Source: Terramyces sp. JEL0728 (Eukaryota; Chytridiomycota; Chytridiomycetes; Rhizophydiales; Terramycetaceae). Taken from it: a stretch of 51,025 nt of DNA. Location of the stretch: the NCBI GenBank assembly GCA_027603945.1, contig JADIIU010000094.1:1-51025 (forward strand). Reading direction: 5' to 3'. The stretch's first letter is position 1. Each line of letters opens with the position of its first letter. Positions 1 through 14,982 of this stretch are shown here, piece after piece. Under the pieces are notes generated by a model that worked only from the letters and a program-made list of their open reading frames with translations, was not told the origin of the DNA and made no database searches. A program made the translations under genes and the position numbers.

Positions 1-17
1 ATTTCTTCCCCCCTAAT

Positions 18-1090
18 ATGCCAGGAATTGAACTTTCATCGGACCAACTCAGAGCGCTTTACATATTTAGTAACCTATTCGTAACCAGGTTTTGTATGGT
101 CAGGAATAAATGCTATCCTAGTCTCAATACTACTGTCCAACTACATCTCCAAAATTATCGGAACGCCAGTAGCAAGATACCAGATACTTTTTATTTGTTT
201 GAACCTCGCATCTATTATAGCACTAATCTTCAACATTGTCGGGATTGTCACACAGAGTGGAACAACGTTTTTTACCTGGTTGTTGGGTTTGATGTTCTTT
301 TGTCACAATACATTTACGGATTTGATAGAATACGAGATACTGCGTGTGATTCTGAATCTGTTTGATAACCTTTCCGAGAACACCGTTAATGTTATCCAGA
401 TTGTGTCGATTTTTTTAAATTTGTTTCTAGGATGGAGTTCTCTAATAGGGCCGTATATTAGTACACTCGGGATATCTCCGACCTCCGCATTAAGTCTAGT
501 AACCATATTTACTAATATAGTACATGGGATCTTCATTTTTTGCTCATGTAGTGTATGTAGCATTTCACGTGGTGATTCAGTCCTTTATCGTAATGTCCAA
601 ACTAGTGGCATTCCACAAGAAAAGCCTGACGCTATTTTCATTGTCGAACGACCAGCAAGCAATTTCTAGTTTGCGACATAGAACGATGTATGCCGTTATC
701 GCAATCATTTTGTTCTTAATCTTTTGGATTGGCACGCTATTATTCTTTTTCATGCAACCAATTTCAAATTCGAATTCAGAACAAGAAATACTCGTAGGTG
801 GATTAACGAATATGATTCATGGCACCCTGGCCTTCTGCAACGTACTCTTTTCTGCAAAAGTGTACTTTTTGCAGAATATCGCTACAGGGTCAAGCAGAGG
901 ATCCGTAAGCAATCCTAGAAGCAGCGGATCTAGTAATTATAATACTAGCAATCCATTATTACGCAGAAAAGCTTCAGTGGATTCGAAAACCGAATCAAAG
1001 CAATTGGGCACTATCTTGGAAAGACAGCCCATAATTCCTGAAGAAAGCAAATCTTTAACCGAGGTTGATGTGATTGAATCCATGGATTAA
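18..1090 (+). CDS. seven-transmembrane protein, copy A (candidate GPCR-like)
   Basis: Exons 18-69, 89-498 and 521-1090 give 343 aa; introns are 19 nt (70-88) and 22 nt (499-520, containing tactaat before atag). I see seven hydrophobic segments, roughly at residues 15-40, 50-75, 80-100, 120-145, 155-180, 205-230 and 240-270, then a Ser/Asn-rich hydrophilic tail. That layout suits a receptor-like 7TM protein, but I recognise no family motif. The exon 2 frame is supported by copy B, where substitutions keep the same frame open. The stop overlaps the stop of the minus-strand gene at 1087 in a palindromic ttaa. Function is inferred only from topology. Confidence 0.75.
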
Positions 1091-1534
1091 TTACCGTTTG
1101 AAATAGATTTTTGACTATGCGATTTTTGATCTATTTTCAATATAGCTAATTGAGTACTCCATCTATCGTAACTACTTGCATTATTTGAAGCAATATTTCC
1201 AAAATCAAACACAAAAAGATATGGTTTATGACAATTCACACCAAAAATCTTACAGAATTCCTTTGATTCATAACAGTGGATCAATAGACGAGCATTACGT
1301 CTCAATAAAGTTTTTCGATATGTGTGGACGGATTTGGTTTGTTTAATCAATTCTGGCAATAAGCGGAAACTATCCATTTCACTTGTAGTTGTTGAATTGG
1401 CTTTGAAAAAAATCCTGCAGAATGCTAGTGCGGCAACAGTAGTGACGCTCCTTTGCACTCAGATTGCTAAAATACTGCGACTTTTGTAAATCGTAAAATA
1501 CAGTGCGAATTCCGCGATGCAAAATTCTTTCCAT
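1087..1534 (-). CDS. small hypothetical protein between the two 7TM copies
   Basis: The frame ending at 1087 is open to about 1458 and looks protein-like (for example SKEFCKIFGVNCHKPYLF). An upstream ATG at 1534 begins a second plausible segment, MERILHRGIRTVFYDLQKSQ, which can be joined by a 22-nt GT..AG intron at about 1427-1448. The 5' splice sequence (gtcact) is weak, so the model is uncertain. I recognise no family and no membrane segment. It lies in the spacer of the tandem 7TM pair and is not repeated after the second copy. It could be a decayed fragment. Confidence 0.35.
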
Positions 1535-1937
1535 CAATCCACCAAAAATTCGATACGCTCAGAAGCTACAATAACGATACTTAATATCCATCTGTTGTTG
1601 GCAATCTGTTAAAAAGTAATTCCAGTGTGTGATCTAGCTGGTAGAAGGCTCTGGTATACAGATGTTCTTAATTAAAACCATTTCTGTCGCAATATTTCAA
1701 TATCAATGTTGGTTTATTCTAATACGCCAAAATCAGCTTTGAAGGTGGTAGATCTATAGTTGGGATATTTTTAGGAAACCAATTTATTACTATTTTTGAA
1801 GTTGATGATCTATATTCCGTCCAGTTCCGCTCAAAGAATTGTTACCAAATTGAGTAGTAACTCGCTATTTTGCTGAATAAATTCAAGCAATATCCAACTC
1901 TCGAAATATTTTCGCGTGTCATTTCTTCCCCCCTAAT
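1535..1937. other. spacer between the small gene and 7TM copy B
   Basis: AT-rich, with no convincing ORF on either strand. It contains a small palindrome (cgaaa-tat-tttcg, about 1893-1905) just before the tandem repeat resumes at 1921. It presumably holds the copy B promoter. Confidence 0.4.
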
Positions 1938-3007
1938 ATGCCAGGAATTGAACTTTCATCGGACCAACTCAGAGCGCTTTACATATTTAGTAACCTATTC
2001 GTAACCAGGTTTTGTATGGTCAGGGCTAAACGCCATCCTAGTTTCAATATTACTGTCCAACTACATCTACAAAATCATAGGAACGCCAGTAGCAAGATAC
2101 CAGATACTTTTTATTTGTTTGAACCTCGCATCTATTATAGCACTAATCTTCAACATTGTCGGGATTGTCACACAGAGTGGAACAACGTTTTTTACCTGGT
2201 TGTTGGGTTTGATGTTCTTTTGTCACAATACATTTACGGATTTGATAGAATACGAGATACTGCGTGTGATTCTGAATCTGTTTGATAACCTTACTGAGAG
2301 AACGGTGAATGTTATCCAGATTGTGTCGGTTTTCATCAATTTGTTCCTAGGATGGAGTTCTCTAATAGGGCCGTATATTAGTACACTCGGGATATCTCCG
2401 ACCTCCGCATTAAGTCTAGTAACCATATTTACTAATATAGTACATGGGATCTTCATTTTTTGCTCATGTAGTGTATGTAGCATTTCACGTGGTGATTCAG
2501 TCCTTTATCGTAATGTCCAAACTAGTGGCATTCCACAAGAAAAGCCTGACGCTATTTTCATTGTCGAACGACCAGCAAGCAATTTCTAGTTTGAAGCAAA
2601 GAACAATATATGCTGTCATCTCCATCTTGCTCTTCCTAATTTTTTGGATTGGCACTCTGGTCTTCTTTTCCGTCCAATCCATTAACAATACAGTTTCAGA
2701 TCAGGTACTACTGGTAGGTGGGCTAACGAATTTGATTCATGGCACCCTGGCATTCTGCAACTTGCTGTTTTCGATGAAAGTGTACTTTTTACAAAATATT
2801 GCTATTGGGTCTGGGAGACCGTCCACCATTACTCCTAGAAACAGCGGTTCAAGTAATTATACAAGCAATCCTTCAATGAATCGCAAATCATCTTCAGACT
2901 CAAGTGGCGAACCAAAGCTACCTGTAACAAGTTTCGAAATACAGCCAATGATACCTGAAGAAAGCAGGTCGTTAACAGAACTCGATTTGAACGATATCAT
3001 AGTTTGA
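1921..3007 (+). repeat. second unit of a tandem duplication (first unit at 1-1090)
   Basis: Positions 1921 onward match 1 onward with a constant offset of 1920. Identity is complete over about 1-104, 160-372 and 427-673. It is interrupted by diverged patches at about 105-159 and 373-426, and similarity drops after 674. The first unit begins at or before the window edge. Alternating identical and diverged tracts suggest gene conversion after duplication. Confidence 0.9.
1938..3007 (+). CDS. seven-transmembrane protein, copy B (candidate GPCR-like)
   Basis: Exons 1938-1989, 2009-2418 and 2441-3007 give 342 aa, with the same two intron positions as copy A (1990-2008, 19 nt; 2419-2440, 22 nt). 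The seven TM segments are kept. The last third (from TM6 onward) and the Ser-rich tail have diverged from copy A, while the N-terminal two thirds are almost identical and both introns are identical. Most early differences are synonymous or conservative (I to L, S to Y), as expected for two working genes. The convergent biotin gene ends 43 bp downstream. Confidence 0.75.
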
Positions 3008-3050
3008 CTGCCGTTTGAAATAAATACATTTTTTCGTATGTTACATTTTA

Positions 3051-5240
3051 TTATAAACTTTTCGCAACAATATCCAGTATTTCGTCCATGACCTTTACTT
3101 TGGTAGATTGGGCCGCCATTATATAAACAACATTCCCCAGATTTCGGACAAAGATTCCGTTCTCGTCAAGTTTCTTGACAAAATCACCAGAAGCATTACT
3201 CAGATAACCAGATTCGCTTGACGCTAATTCCAAGACTAGAACAGTTCCAAGGGAGTTAATTCTTTTGATTTTTTCATTCTTGCTTAGCTTTTGGATTTTT
3301 ACCATATTCCAGCTGTTTCCCTTTAGCGTACTGTACTGTTCAAGACTTTCTAAAGCAACGGAACAGCCTACAGGGTGTGCAGTGTATGAATGTCCGTGCA
3401 ATAGCGCATCCATTTTAGTGTTGCCTTTGAACGACTGGAATACCTCGTCAGTTGCCAGAGTTGCTGCTAATGGTAATAAACCCCCTGTTAAACATTTGGC
3501 AAATGATGTAATGTCAGGCTGAACCCCAAGTAGCGGTGACACTGTGGGTAAATCAAATCCTAAACGGTACATTCCAACAAAGATTTCATCAAAGATCACC
3601 AAGTCAAACAAAAATTACCTGGTACAATTGGGGATTTCGGATTCCACAATTCAGGCTTCCTAACTATTTCAACAATGGTTCTTTGGAATAGCGGATCAAT
3701 AAACAGCATTCCTCCAGCCCCTAAAACAACTGGCTCCAACACAAGAGCCCCAAATACAAACCCGTCTTCAGTTGCTTTCTTTAAACGGGAAACAATAATT
3801 TCCGAGTAACAGTCTTTTAAATCACTTCTATCTAGTGCGAAAATTTCAGCAACACTGTTGTATTCAACAGGGTCGCGATTAGGAATGTTGGTGACTCTAT
3901 ATTTTCCATCTACCAGTTCCCAAACTGGTCCATCAAACCAAAGTCCTTTTCCAGTGTACCAACTCACCCTAGAATTAAAGACATTCGGATCAGACAAGTC
4001 CATAGCACCAATAGTATCACCATGATAACCACCTTGCAGTCCAATGATTTTTAGATTATCAGTTGAAAGTTTGTTTTGATTGTTTTTGATAAATGTATTG
4101 AATGCCATTTTGACAGCGACTTCCATGGCGGTTGAACCATTATCGCTGTAAAATACACGTGAATAGTGATTGTTTGTCAACTGCAGTAGTTTTTGAGTCA
4201 GAAAATGCTTTGGCTCGTGAATTGTTTCTGGAGAAATAACATGTCCATACCTACCAGCAGCTTTGCTTGCCGCAATAGATAATTTCGTATTTCCATGCCC
4301 CAATCCTGCATTTAGCAACGAATACCTTGAGTCCACCAAGAAGCACATCCATCAAATAAAGGCCGAATTTCCCCATTATTATAAACATTAAAGTTATCTC
4401 CAATTGCTGAATCAACCACCATCACTTTTTTTACCAAAGCATGTTGAGTGAATGGCCACCAAACTCCATCTGCTTTCTTCATTTGGTTCAACACATCTAT
4501 CCTGTTTTTGTGATAAGCATCCAAGTGATTTGCGATGCTCTTTGTTTCTTGCTTTTCAAAATACCGAATCAGATTGCTAGTATCCACATCTGCATCGCTG
4601 TCCTTACTTGGCGGTTGATCGAGCAGAAATACTTTGGTGTTGCACTCCTTTTCTATAATTTCATGGTTCTTGTAGTTTGAATTGAACATTAGTATCAACG
4701 GGATCTTGTATCCTCTTAACAGCAGGGATTCGTATGCGCTTATGGTCGTTGAGATACCACCAAGCTTTGCATCGCCAATGAGTATCGCATCATATCCAAA
4801 TTCCTTGTACAGCTCTCCTTGTAATGTTCCATTGATAGTTGGCGAGTTCACCCCTTCCATTACATACATTTACCTCCAGCGGTTTCAATAAATACTATAT
4901 GTGATTCCAATTGGGCTTGCTCGACTGATCCTTTTAGTTTAGCAACAAAATCCTCATCCTGGATTACCCGTGATTCTTGGATGGCTGCTAGATGCGGACT
5001 AACTGGATCCGTATAAGTATAAAGCGTATCAACAGATGCGGAAGGGACAATGTTTTTTATAAGCCTTGCATCACTATCCACAGGAAATCCTGTTTGTACT
5101 GGCTTGACAAAACTGGGTTTGTTGGATTTGAAAGCAAAAGTCAGGGCAGCACTAGCAATGGTTTTGCCAACATCAGTGTTTGCTCCAAATACCACATACG
5201 TTGGAACATGGATTCGTCTGAAGAGGTTTCGTATCTTCAT
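3051..5240 (-). CDS. BIO3-BIO1: bifunctional dethiobiotin synthetase / DAPA aminotransferase (fused BioD-BioA)
   Basis: Exons (minus) 5240-4874, 4853-4326, 4305-3619 and 3598-3051 give 709 aa. The N-terminal BioD domain has the P-loop GANTDVGKT (residues about 19-27) and FIETAGGV joined across intron 1. The C-terminal BioA domain has CASWWTQGLGHGN (across intron 2), AAGRYGHV, VIFDEIFVG and the PLP-lysine segment SFAKCLTGG (about residue 560). Together they convert DAPA synthesis and ring closure to dethiobiotin; eukaryotic homologues are mitochondrial. Introns 1 and 2 are canonical 20-mers. Intron 3 (3599-3618) must be removed to join VP to VIFDE but ends in GG. The fusion architecture is typical of fungi and plants. 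Overall identification is very secure. Confidence 0.93.
3599..3618 (-). other. 20-nt GT-GG intron in the biotin gene
   Basis: Read on the minus strand it is gtaatttttgtttgacttgg. Exactly 20 nt must go to restore the conserved ..VP-VIFDEIFVG frame of DAPA aminotransferase, and no AG lies in range. A branch-like ttgac precedes ttgg. Confidence 0.6.
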
Positions 5241-5324
5241 TTTTTTCAGAGTTCAATTAAGGAATGCGGTCGCATCTCCGGTCATTAAATAGACTTGCCG
5301 TTGATTTGATTAAATTTAATTATT

Positions 5325-5523
5325 AATATGCGGGGTTGAATTATCATCGGATTCGCATTCCAATGTGTAGACTGCTCAGAGATTCTCGAGTGTTGGATTC
5401 GTATCGTAAAGAGCCGCTATGGGTACTCCCAGAAATCATAGCCGTGCTAATTCTGCTTGTAATTAATTCCCCAGTATTCATCACCAAACTGTTATTAAAA
5501 ATATCCAATAAATTACATTTTTT
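5325..5523 (+). pseudogene. truncated relic of a third 7TM copy
   Basis: taatatgcggggttgaatta followed by tcatcgga resembles the start region of the tandem 7TM genes (taatatgccaggaattgaac then tttcatcgga) with small deletions that break the frame. Downstream, a frame reads LWVLPEIIAVLILLVINS then FITKLLLKISNK, which resembles TM1 of the 7TM copies (FVWSGINAILVSILLSNYI). The similarity stops where the MFS gene begins. No intact ORF spans it. It could alternatively be an unrelated short TM-encoding ORF. Confidence 0.45.
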
Positions 5524-6877
5524 ATGCAGAATCGAATCCACATTTTGTTGCTGGTTTCAACAGTAATCCCAGAGACGCTTTTGGATTCGATTTTAACTCC
5601 ATTATACCCATTTGTTATTCGACACATGATCCCGGAATTACCAGAGGAACAGCTGGGCTACTATTTGGGTTTAATTCGCATATTCTACAACGCACCAATG
5701 CTAGTTACCAACTTGCTTTGGGGCAGGCTTTCTGATATGTATTCAAGAAAGGTGCATTTGCTTAATTTAGCCGATTTTATTGCTCGGAGTAGCAGCTTGT
5801 TTCTTTACAACCATTGCCATTGGATTTTCAACTCAATACTGGCAATTGGCTTTGTGCAGGCTGGTTGCAGGGATATTTGGATCAAATTCGACGATTGTAA
5901 AAGCAATGATTGGAGATTTTGCGCCAGATCTTGAAACTAGGTCCTGGGGATATGCAATATATGGAAGCGTCTTTGGAATCACGGGAATAATCGGCCCAGT
6001 TATTGCACGAGTATTGGCGCCAAATTCTCAAGAACGGTGCAGCAAAGGCATTTTGTGTGAATATCCATATCTAATGATTTTGTCAAGTGGGGCTGCAATA
6101 GTATTTATTGCGTTTGTATTGGGCACCTTTTTGCCTTTTAAACCATTTGTATACAGCCCGATAGAAGAAGTTGAAACTGGAAACAACCAAGAAACAACCT
6201 TCACGCCAAATGCAAACAATCGTGAAGATGGTCAGTTGGTTGATGAATTGGAAGATTACTCACAAGCACAGCTTCCATCGTCGCCGTTAGCAGATTCAAA
6301 CACGGTTTGTATCTTAATACTGTATTGTATAATAGCCTTTGTTAATACAAACTACAAGGTCGGAATTCCACTTTATTTTTCTGCAAAGGAATACGACGGA
6401 GGACTAGGATACGATGCCAGCTATGTATCTGGCACTTTTGCGTTCCTAGCTGGGGCAAAATTAGCCTGCCAGCTTTTATTATTTCCTCAGCTGGTGAAAT
6501 ATTTCGTGCGGCCAATACTAGTCTATAGAATGGGGATGATGCTCTATATACCTTTGCATTTGCTATTTCCATCCATTATTTATCTCGCTAATGCCAGGGG
6601 TATGGCAATTATTGGGCTAATGCTGTCTATGGGCTTCTGCGAATCAATCTCCTACTTGTCTATTATATTGTTGATTACCGAATCTCAATCAAAACACCTT
6701 GGATTTGTACACGGAATATCTACCACAATGACCGCATTAGTATATATTTTAGCACCTAGCATAGCCGGCTTACTCTGGCAAGTTGGGGTATCAAATCATG
6801 TGCCCTGGATTGTATTTGTGTTTGGTTGCATACTGTCCACCATAGCTGTATTATTATCATACTTTATTAAAAATTAG
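5524..6877 (+). CDS. major facilitator superfamily transporter (ZIFL/tetracycline-resistance-like)
   Basis: Exons 5524-5751 and 5771-6877 give 444 aa; the single intron (5752-5770, 19 nt) falls just after LWGRLSDMYSRK, the loop 2-3 signature of MFS carriers (G-R-x-S-D-x-x-x-R-K). Twelve hydrophobic segments are visible, with a long acidic central loop around residues 205-250. The typical motif after TM4, LCRLVAGIFGSNSTIVKAMI, fits the fungal/plant zinc-induced-facilitator-like group. The substrate cannot be told. I start at the ATG at 5524, directly before TM1; upstream sequence belongs to the 7TM relic. The 3' end overlaps the convergent Sel1 gene by 11 bp. Confidence 0.85.
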
Positions 6878-9048
6878 CAGCTTTTATTATTCCAATTTCC
6901 TTCATTTCCGACAGTCTTTGAATAGCTTCGCCGTTGTTTCGCTTAGATGCCTATATTATTAAAGAAATACCTCCTTGTAGAGTTTTATGGCCTTTTCCAT
7001 ATCCATCGTGACTTCTGTTCCTGATTCATACAGCGCAGCCAAGTTAAACATGGCTCTGGCGTGCCCTTGCTTCACAGCCAATCTATACCATTCGATCGCT
7101 TGCTTAATATCGGGAGATTCGTCCAAACTCCCATGCGAACCAACTTCACAAAGCTCTCCCAAGATATTTTGAGCTTCTGGATCGCCCAGTTTGCTCTCTT
7201 TTACCTGATTGTCGTCTCGCTCGGTATGAATTGTATTTGGTTTAGGTCCAGCAGCCGATAGCAGATATTTAACTGCTTTTGGAATGTTGATTAGTCTCTC
7301 GGGACCGCAAATCAATATCGAAGATAGTCTCAATATTGCTCTGGCATGGCCCTTTGCTGCTGCCTCGTCATAAAATCGTATTGCCATATCTGCATCTGGA
7401 TGCAAAATCGTACCTTCAGCATCGCTACAGCCAATTTCATATAAATATCCAAGATGATAGCTTGCATCCACACTACAGTTAAATTATTTTACCTCCCAAG
7501 GGCTTTTGCAAGATAGAATTGCTGTATTGCTTCCAAAAAATTCCCTTCAAGGACAAGAACAAATCCAAGATTGCTGGTGGCATTTGCATGTTTCTTGTCT
7601 GCAGCTTTTTTGTAGTATATTTTAGCCTGTGATAGATCCTTAGGAACTCCGTGTCCTTCTTCAAAACAAATTCCAAGATTATTTTGTGCTGCAGCGTATC
7701 CCTGATCAGACGCTAATTTGTAGTTTGCAACGGCTTGAAAGCAATCTTTCTTGACCCCGACTCCTTTGTAATAGCAGTTACCCAAAGCATTTTGCGCTCT
7801 TGCGTATCCCTTGCCTGCAGCAATTCGATAAGTTTCTATCGCATGCTGATGATTTTGATTGCAGCCTATTCCATGCTCCAGCAAATAAGCTTTTGTCAAC
7901 AAGTCATTACCGTAGTTGTTTGTTGCATCTACTTGGCCCAGAGAGCTTGCTTTTTTATATAAAGCATACGCGGTTTTGGTGGATACTTCACAGCCCTTTC
8001 CAGTTTCATATAGCCTGCCCAAGTGATTCATTGCGTCTGCATTATTCTGGTTGCTAGCTAGAGTGAAATATTTGACAGCCGCTGCCATGTCTTTTTCGTG
8101 TCCAATTCCAAACTCATTCATCACGCCAAGCATGTTGGTTGCTTCTGGATAATTGAGATTAGATGCTGCCTAGATTAACCAGACTTACTTGATATCGTTT
8201 ATATGCCAAATCAAACGATTGGGGAACTCCACAGCCAAGCAAGTATTTTTCGCCCTGCATGTAGAGTATCTGGACATCGCTTGGCTCCAACTCTTGCCAA
8301 TCTGTGATTCCAGTCGCAACCGCCAGTTTGTTCAGATTTGCTGATGTGGTTTTCTGCTTTGTGTCTTGCTCTTGAGACAAAATATTTCCCAAGTTCAACA
8401 TCAAGTTGACCCATGACGTATTCACTTCAACGTTTAAATCTGTCAACTTTCTTTTCCTGGAATTGGAGTTTAAAATTGTTGTGTTTGAGTTTTCGTATCT
8501 TAGGCATTTATCATTCATTAACCAAATGTTCTTTTGAAAGTCGTAAATCCAATGTTCCAAAGTGGCCAGAGTTGAATCTGGACGAGTGAATGGATGCTGT
8601 GAAGGCGGACTGGAGGGAGTTTCCACTTCCAGCTTTAATTTAATTCCTGGAGTCTTTGGGGGAAGTTGGCTGATTTCAGAATTTGAATGAATCTCAATAT
8701 CTTCTTGTCTTGCAGTCATAGATTCCCATGTTAACTTGGCCTTACCTTTATTTCCAAAATTTGAGATTGGATTTTATCCAAATCTGGAATGACTTGAGTT
8801 AGATTTGACAGCCCTTCCTGTAACTGCTCTAACAGAATAACGCAAGACTGAGCGCTGATTGTATTTGGAATGCGTGCTACTCTAAGGTTATTCGGTTTCA
8901 TTGTGAATATAGATGTGCTTGGTCTTCTGGTTTGGAAATTCAAGTTAAATTTCACTGTTGGTTCTGAACGCGGTACTGTAGTTACATTAATTGATTCCAG
9001 GTTTGTGCTTGGAGGAATTGCAAGAAAAGGAGGCTTAACTGCAGCCAT
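6867..9048 (-). CDS. Sel1-repeat protein with extended N-terminal region
   Basis: Exons (minus) 9048-8746, 8725-8189, 8169-7493, 7472-6971 and 6950-6867 give 700 aa. The C-terminal 400 residues are Sel1-like repeats (for example AQNALGNCYYKGVGVKKD, AQNNLGICFEEGHGVPKD), helical scaffolds common in adaptor proteins. The N-terminal 300 residues have a helical segment (LLEQLQEGLSNLTQVIPDLD) and no recognised domain. Introns are 20 (8726-8745, ending GG), 19, 20 and 20 nt. The last intron (6951-6970) moves the end into a further exon, so this stop lies inside the MFS coding region on the other strand. The ATG at 9048 is the first in frame. A less likely reading splits the first exon off as a separate gene. 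Confidence 0.8.
8726..8745 (-). other. second candidate GT-GG intron (Sel1 gene)
   Basis: Minus-strand gtaaggccaagttaacatgg. Removing 20 nt joins ..QILEIK to ESMTARQEDI.. in frame; otherwise two ORFs would lie only about 10 bp apart on the same strand. There is no homology support across this junction. Confidence 0.45.
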
Positions 9049-9087
9049 CTTTAAATTTAATTGAACTTTATTCAACACGCCAAAAAA

Positions 9088-10799
9088 TCATGACGTAACT
9101 TTGGCGAGTTTAGCTTTTTTTTCAGAGTCTAAGCTCATATCAATAATGATTTTCCTCTTTCTATCGGTTGGAGTCTCAGGTATCGTGGTGGGTGTAGCTG
9201 GTATGTTGGGAGTTTCTTGGGGATCCCCTTCCTTTCTCTTTCTAGTGGCAATCTTTGAGAAGGTATCGACTCGCATGATACCATAAGGGGTGGATTCAGG
9301 AAATTGGAAACCACCAGTCTTTTCCGCCGCCTTTTCCTTTTTCTTTTTAATTACAGAGTATTGCATTGATAGAACTGTTCCGTCAATCAATCCAGCAGGC
9401 CAGAACGATACCATGGTTTGATATACAGCTTTTCTTACAGCTCCTTCTGTAAATTTCGGGTCTTCTTTAGTTAAACGCCTAGGTGAAATAGCTTTTACTT
9501 CATCTCATTATCTAGCTCCGCCATCTGCCATTCCATACATAAAATATTCCAGAAAAAGTATTTAACATGATCTGTAAACTTGAACTTTTTGTTTTCCTAA
9601 ATAAGAAATATCTACAGTATCGCCAGTCGGGGTTTTGGGGTCGGCAGCTTGTTCTTGAACTAGTTTGCCAACTAATTGTTCTAACTGTTTGTACATGCCA
9701 GCCAATTCGTCTTTGAATTTCAGTATTCTATCTTCGTATACACTTCTGCTAGCCAATTTCTACGTTAAATCTAGCTACTCTCATTGTAAAGGTATTGTAA
9801 GGCAAGATTGAAATAACATGCTGCCAAAAATCCGTGTTCAAGACATTATAATCCAAAGCAGTGCCGACAGCTTGAATAAAGAATGGTTTCAGCTCTGGAG
9901 GAAATTTGCTCTTGAGGGTAAAGTCTGCTTTTTCAGCGTTCACCCGGAGTTTCTCCAAATCGTCCAAGACAGGGGATGGCATGTTAGCCTACAGCATAAA
10001 ATAAAAGAGTACCGCTTCAAGCACGCTAGGTGTCGATTGTCGAACAATATTTGAGCTTGAACTTGGACTTACAAGCTCCTGCAATTTCCCAGGTTTTTTC
10101 GGAGCTTTCTTTTCCTGCTTCTTTGCACTTTGAGTTTTCTTACTATCTTCAGTGGCAATTGCAGCAGCAGGAGTTTGGGGATCTGCTTTACTGATGGATT
10201 TCCTTTTCTTTACTGGTTTCTTGGGACTGCTCTTTTTTTCTTGGCCCGGTTCGTTCTCCTCGTCCTTCTCCTCATCTTCCTGTCTTTCTGGTGGTAATAC
10301 TACGGCAGATGCTTCGGTATGTAGTTCAGATTTTTTGAGTTTTGCTTTATCACTGCGTTAAAAGTCACGCACCTATTTTGAAAAAGCGTCTCGATAGATC
10401 CTTTCCAGGCAAAGAAACCAAATTGCCATATTTGTGGTTCTTCTAGACCTTGAGTTTCTCCATCAAATAATTCTGAATCGTCGATAAAATCGTCTTGGAC
10501 GTCGTAATCGTCTTCTGGGTCAAACTTTGGTCTTCGTTTCTATGTAAAATTCAGGTTACTCTGCCAGTAGCTGCAGCTTCTTCTACTTCCGGTTCTTCTT
10601 CTGGTTTGTGAATTAATGTCGAGGTTGTGGCCGTTGGAGCAGTGATGCGAGCATTTTTCTGTTGAATTGATTCTGTATGTTCTTTAACTAGCTCAGCAAA
10701 ATTGAAGATGTTCTGAGCTGGATTATCTTGATCAAGTCGCACTGTAATCCTCATCGACTGTACTGTTGGGGTTGGGACAACTACTTCCTCGCCAGTCAT
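9088..10799 (-). CDS. HPC2: HIR histone-chaperone subunit Hpc2 / ubinuclein
   Basis: Exons (minus) 10799-10560, 10539-10373, 10352-10013, 9988-9779, 9759-9616, 9596-9499 and 9478-9088 give 529 aa, with introns of 20, 20, 24, 19, 19 and 20 nt. Exon 2 encodes the Hpc2-related (HUN) motif RRPKFDPEDDYDVQDDFIDD followed by SELFDG, the segment that binds Hir1/HIRA. After a Lys/Glu-rich linker comes the ubinuclein middle domain (LDDLEKLRVNAEKADF to FWNILCMEWQMAELD). The order and spacing match the family. The product should act in replication-independent H3.3/H4 deposition in the nucleus. It lies 39 bp upstream of the Sel1 start on the same strand and diverges from SMC3. Confidence 0.88.
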
Positions 10800-14934
<4,135 letters not shown>

Positions 14935-14982
14935 GGATCGCTTTTTAATATATTGTTTTTGCTAATTATTTTTCTTGACAAA

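Noticed and set aside
9989..10012. Possible stacked introns in HPC2
   Set aside because: The block is only 24 nt and cannot hold two units of the usual size; treated as one intron.
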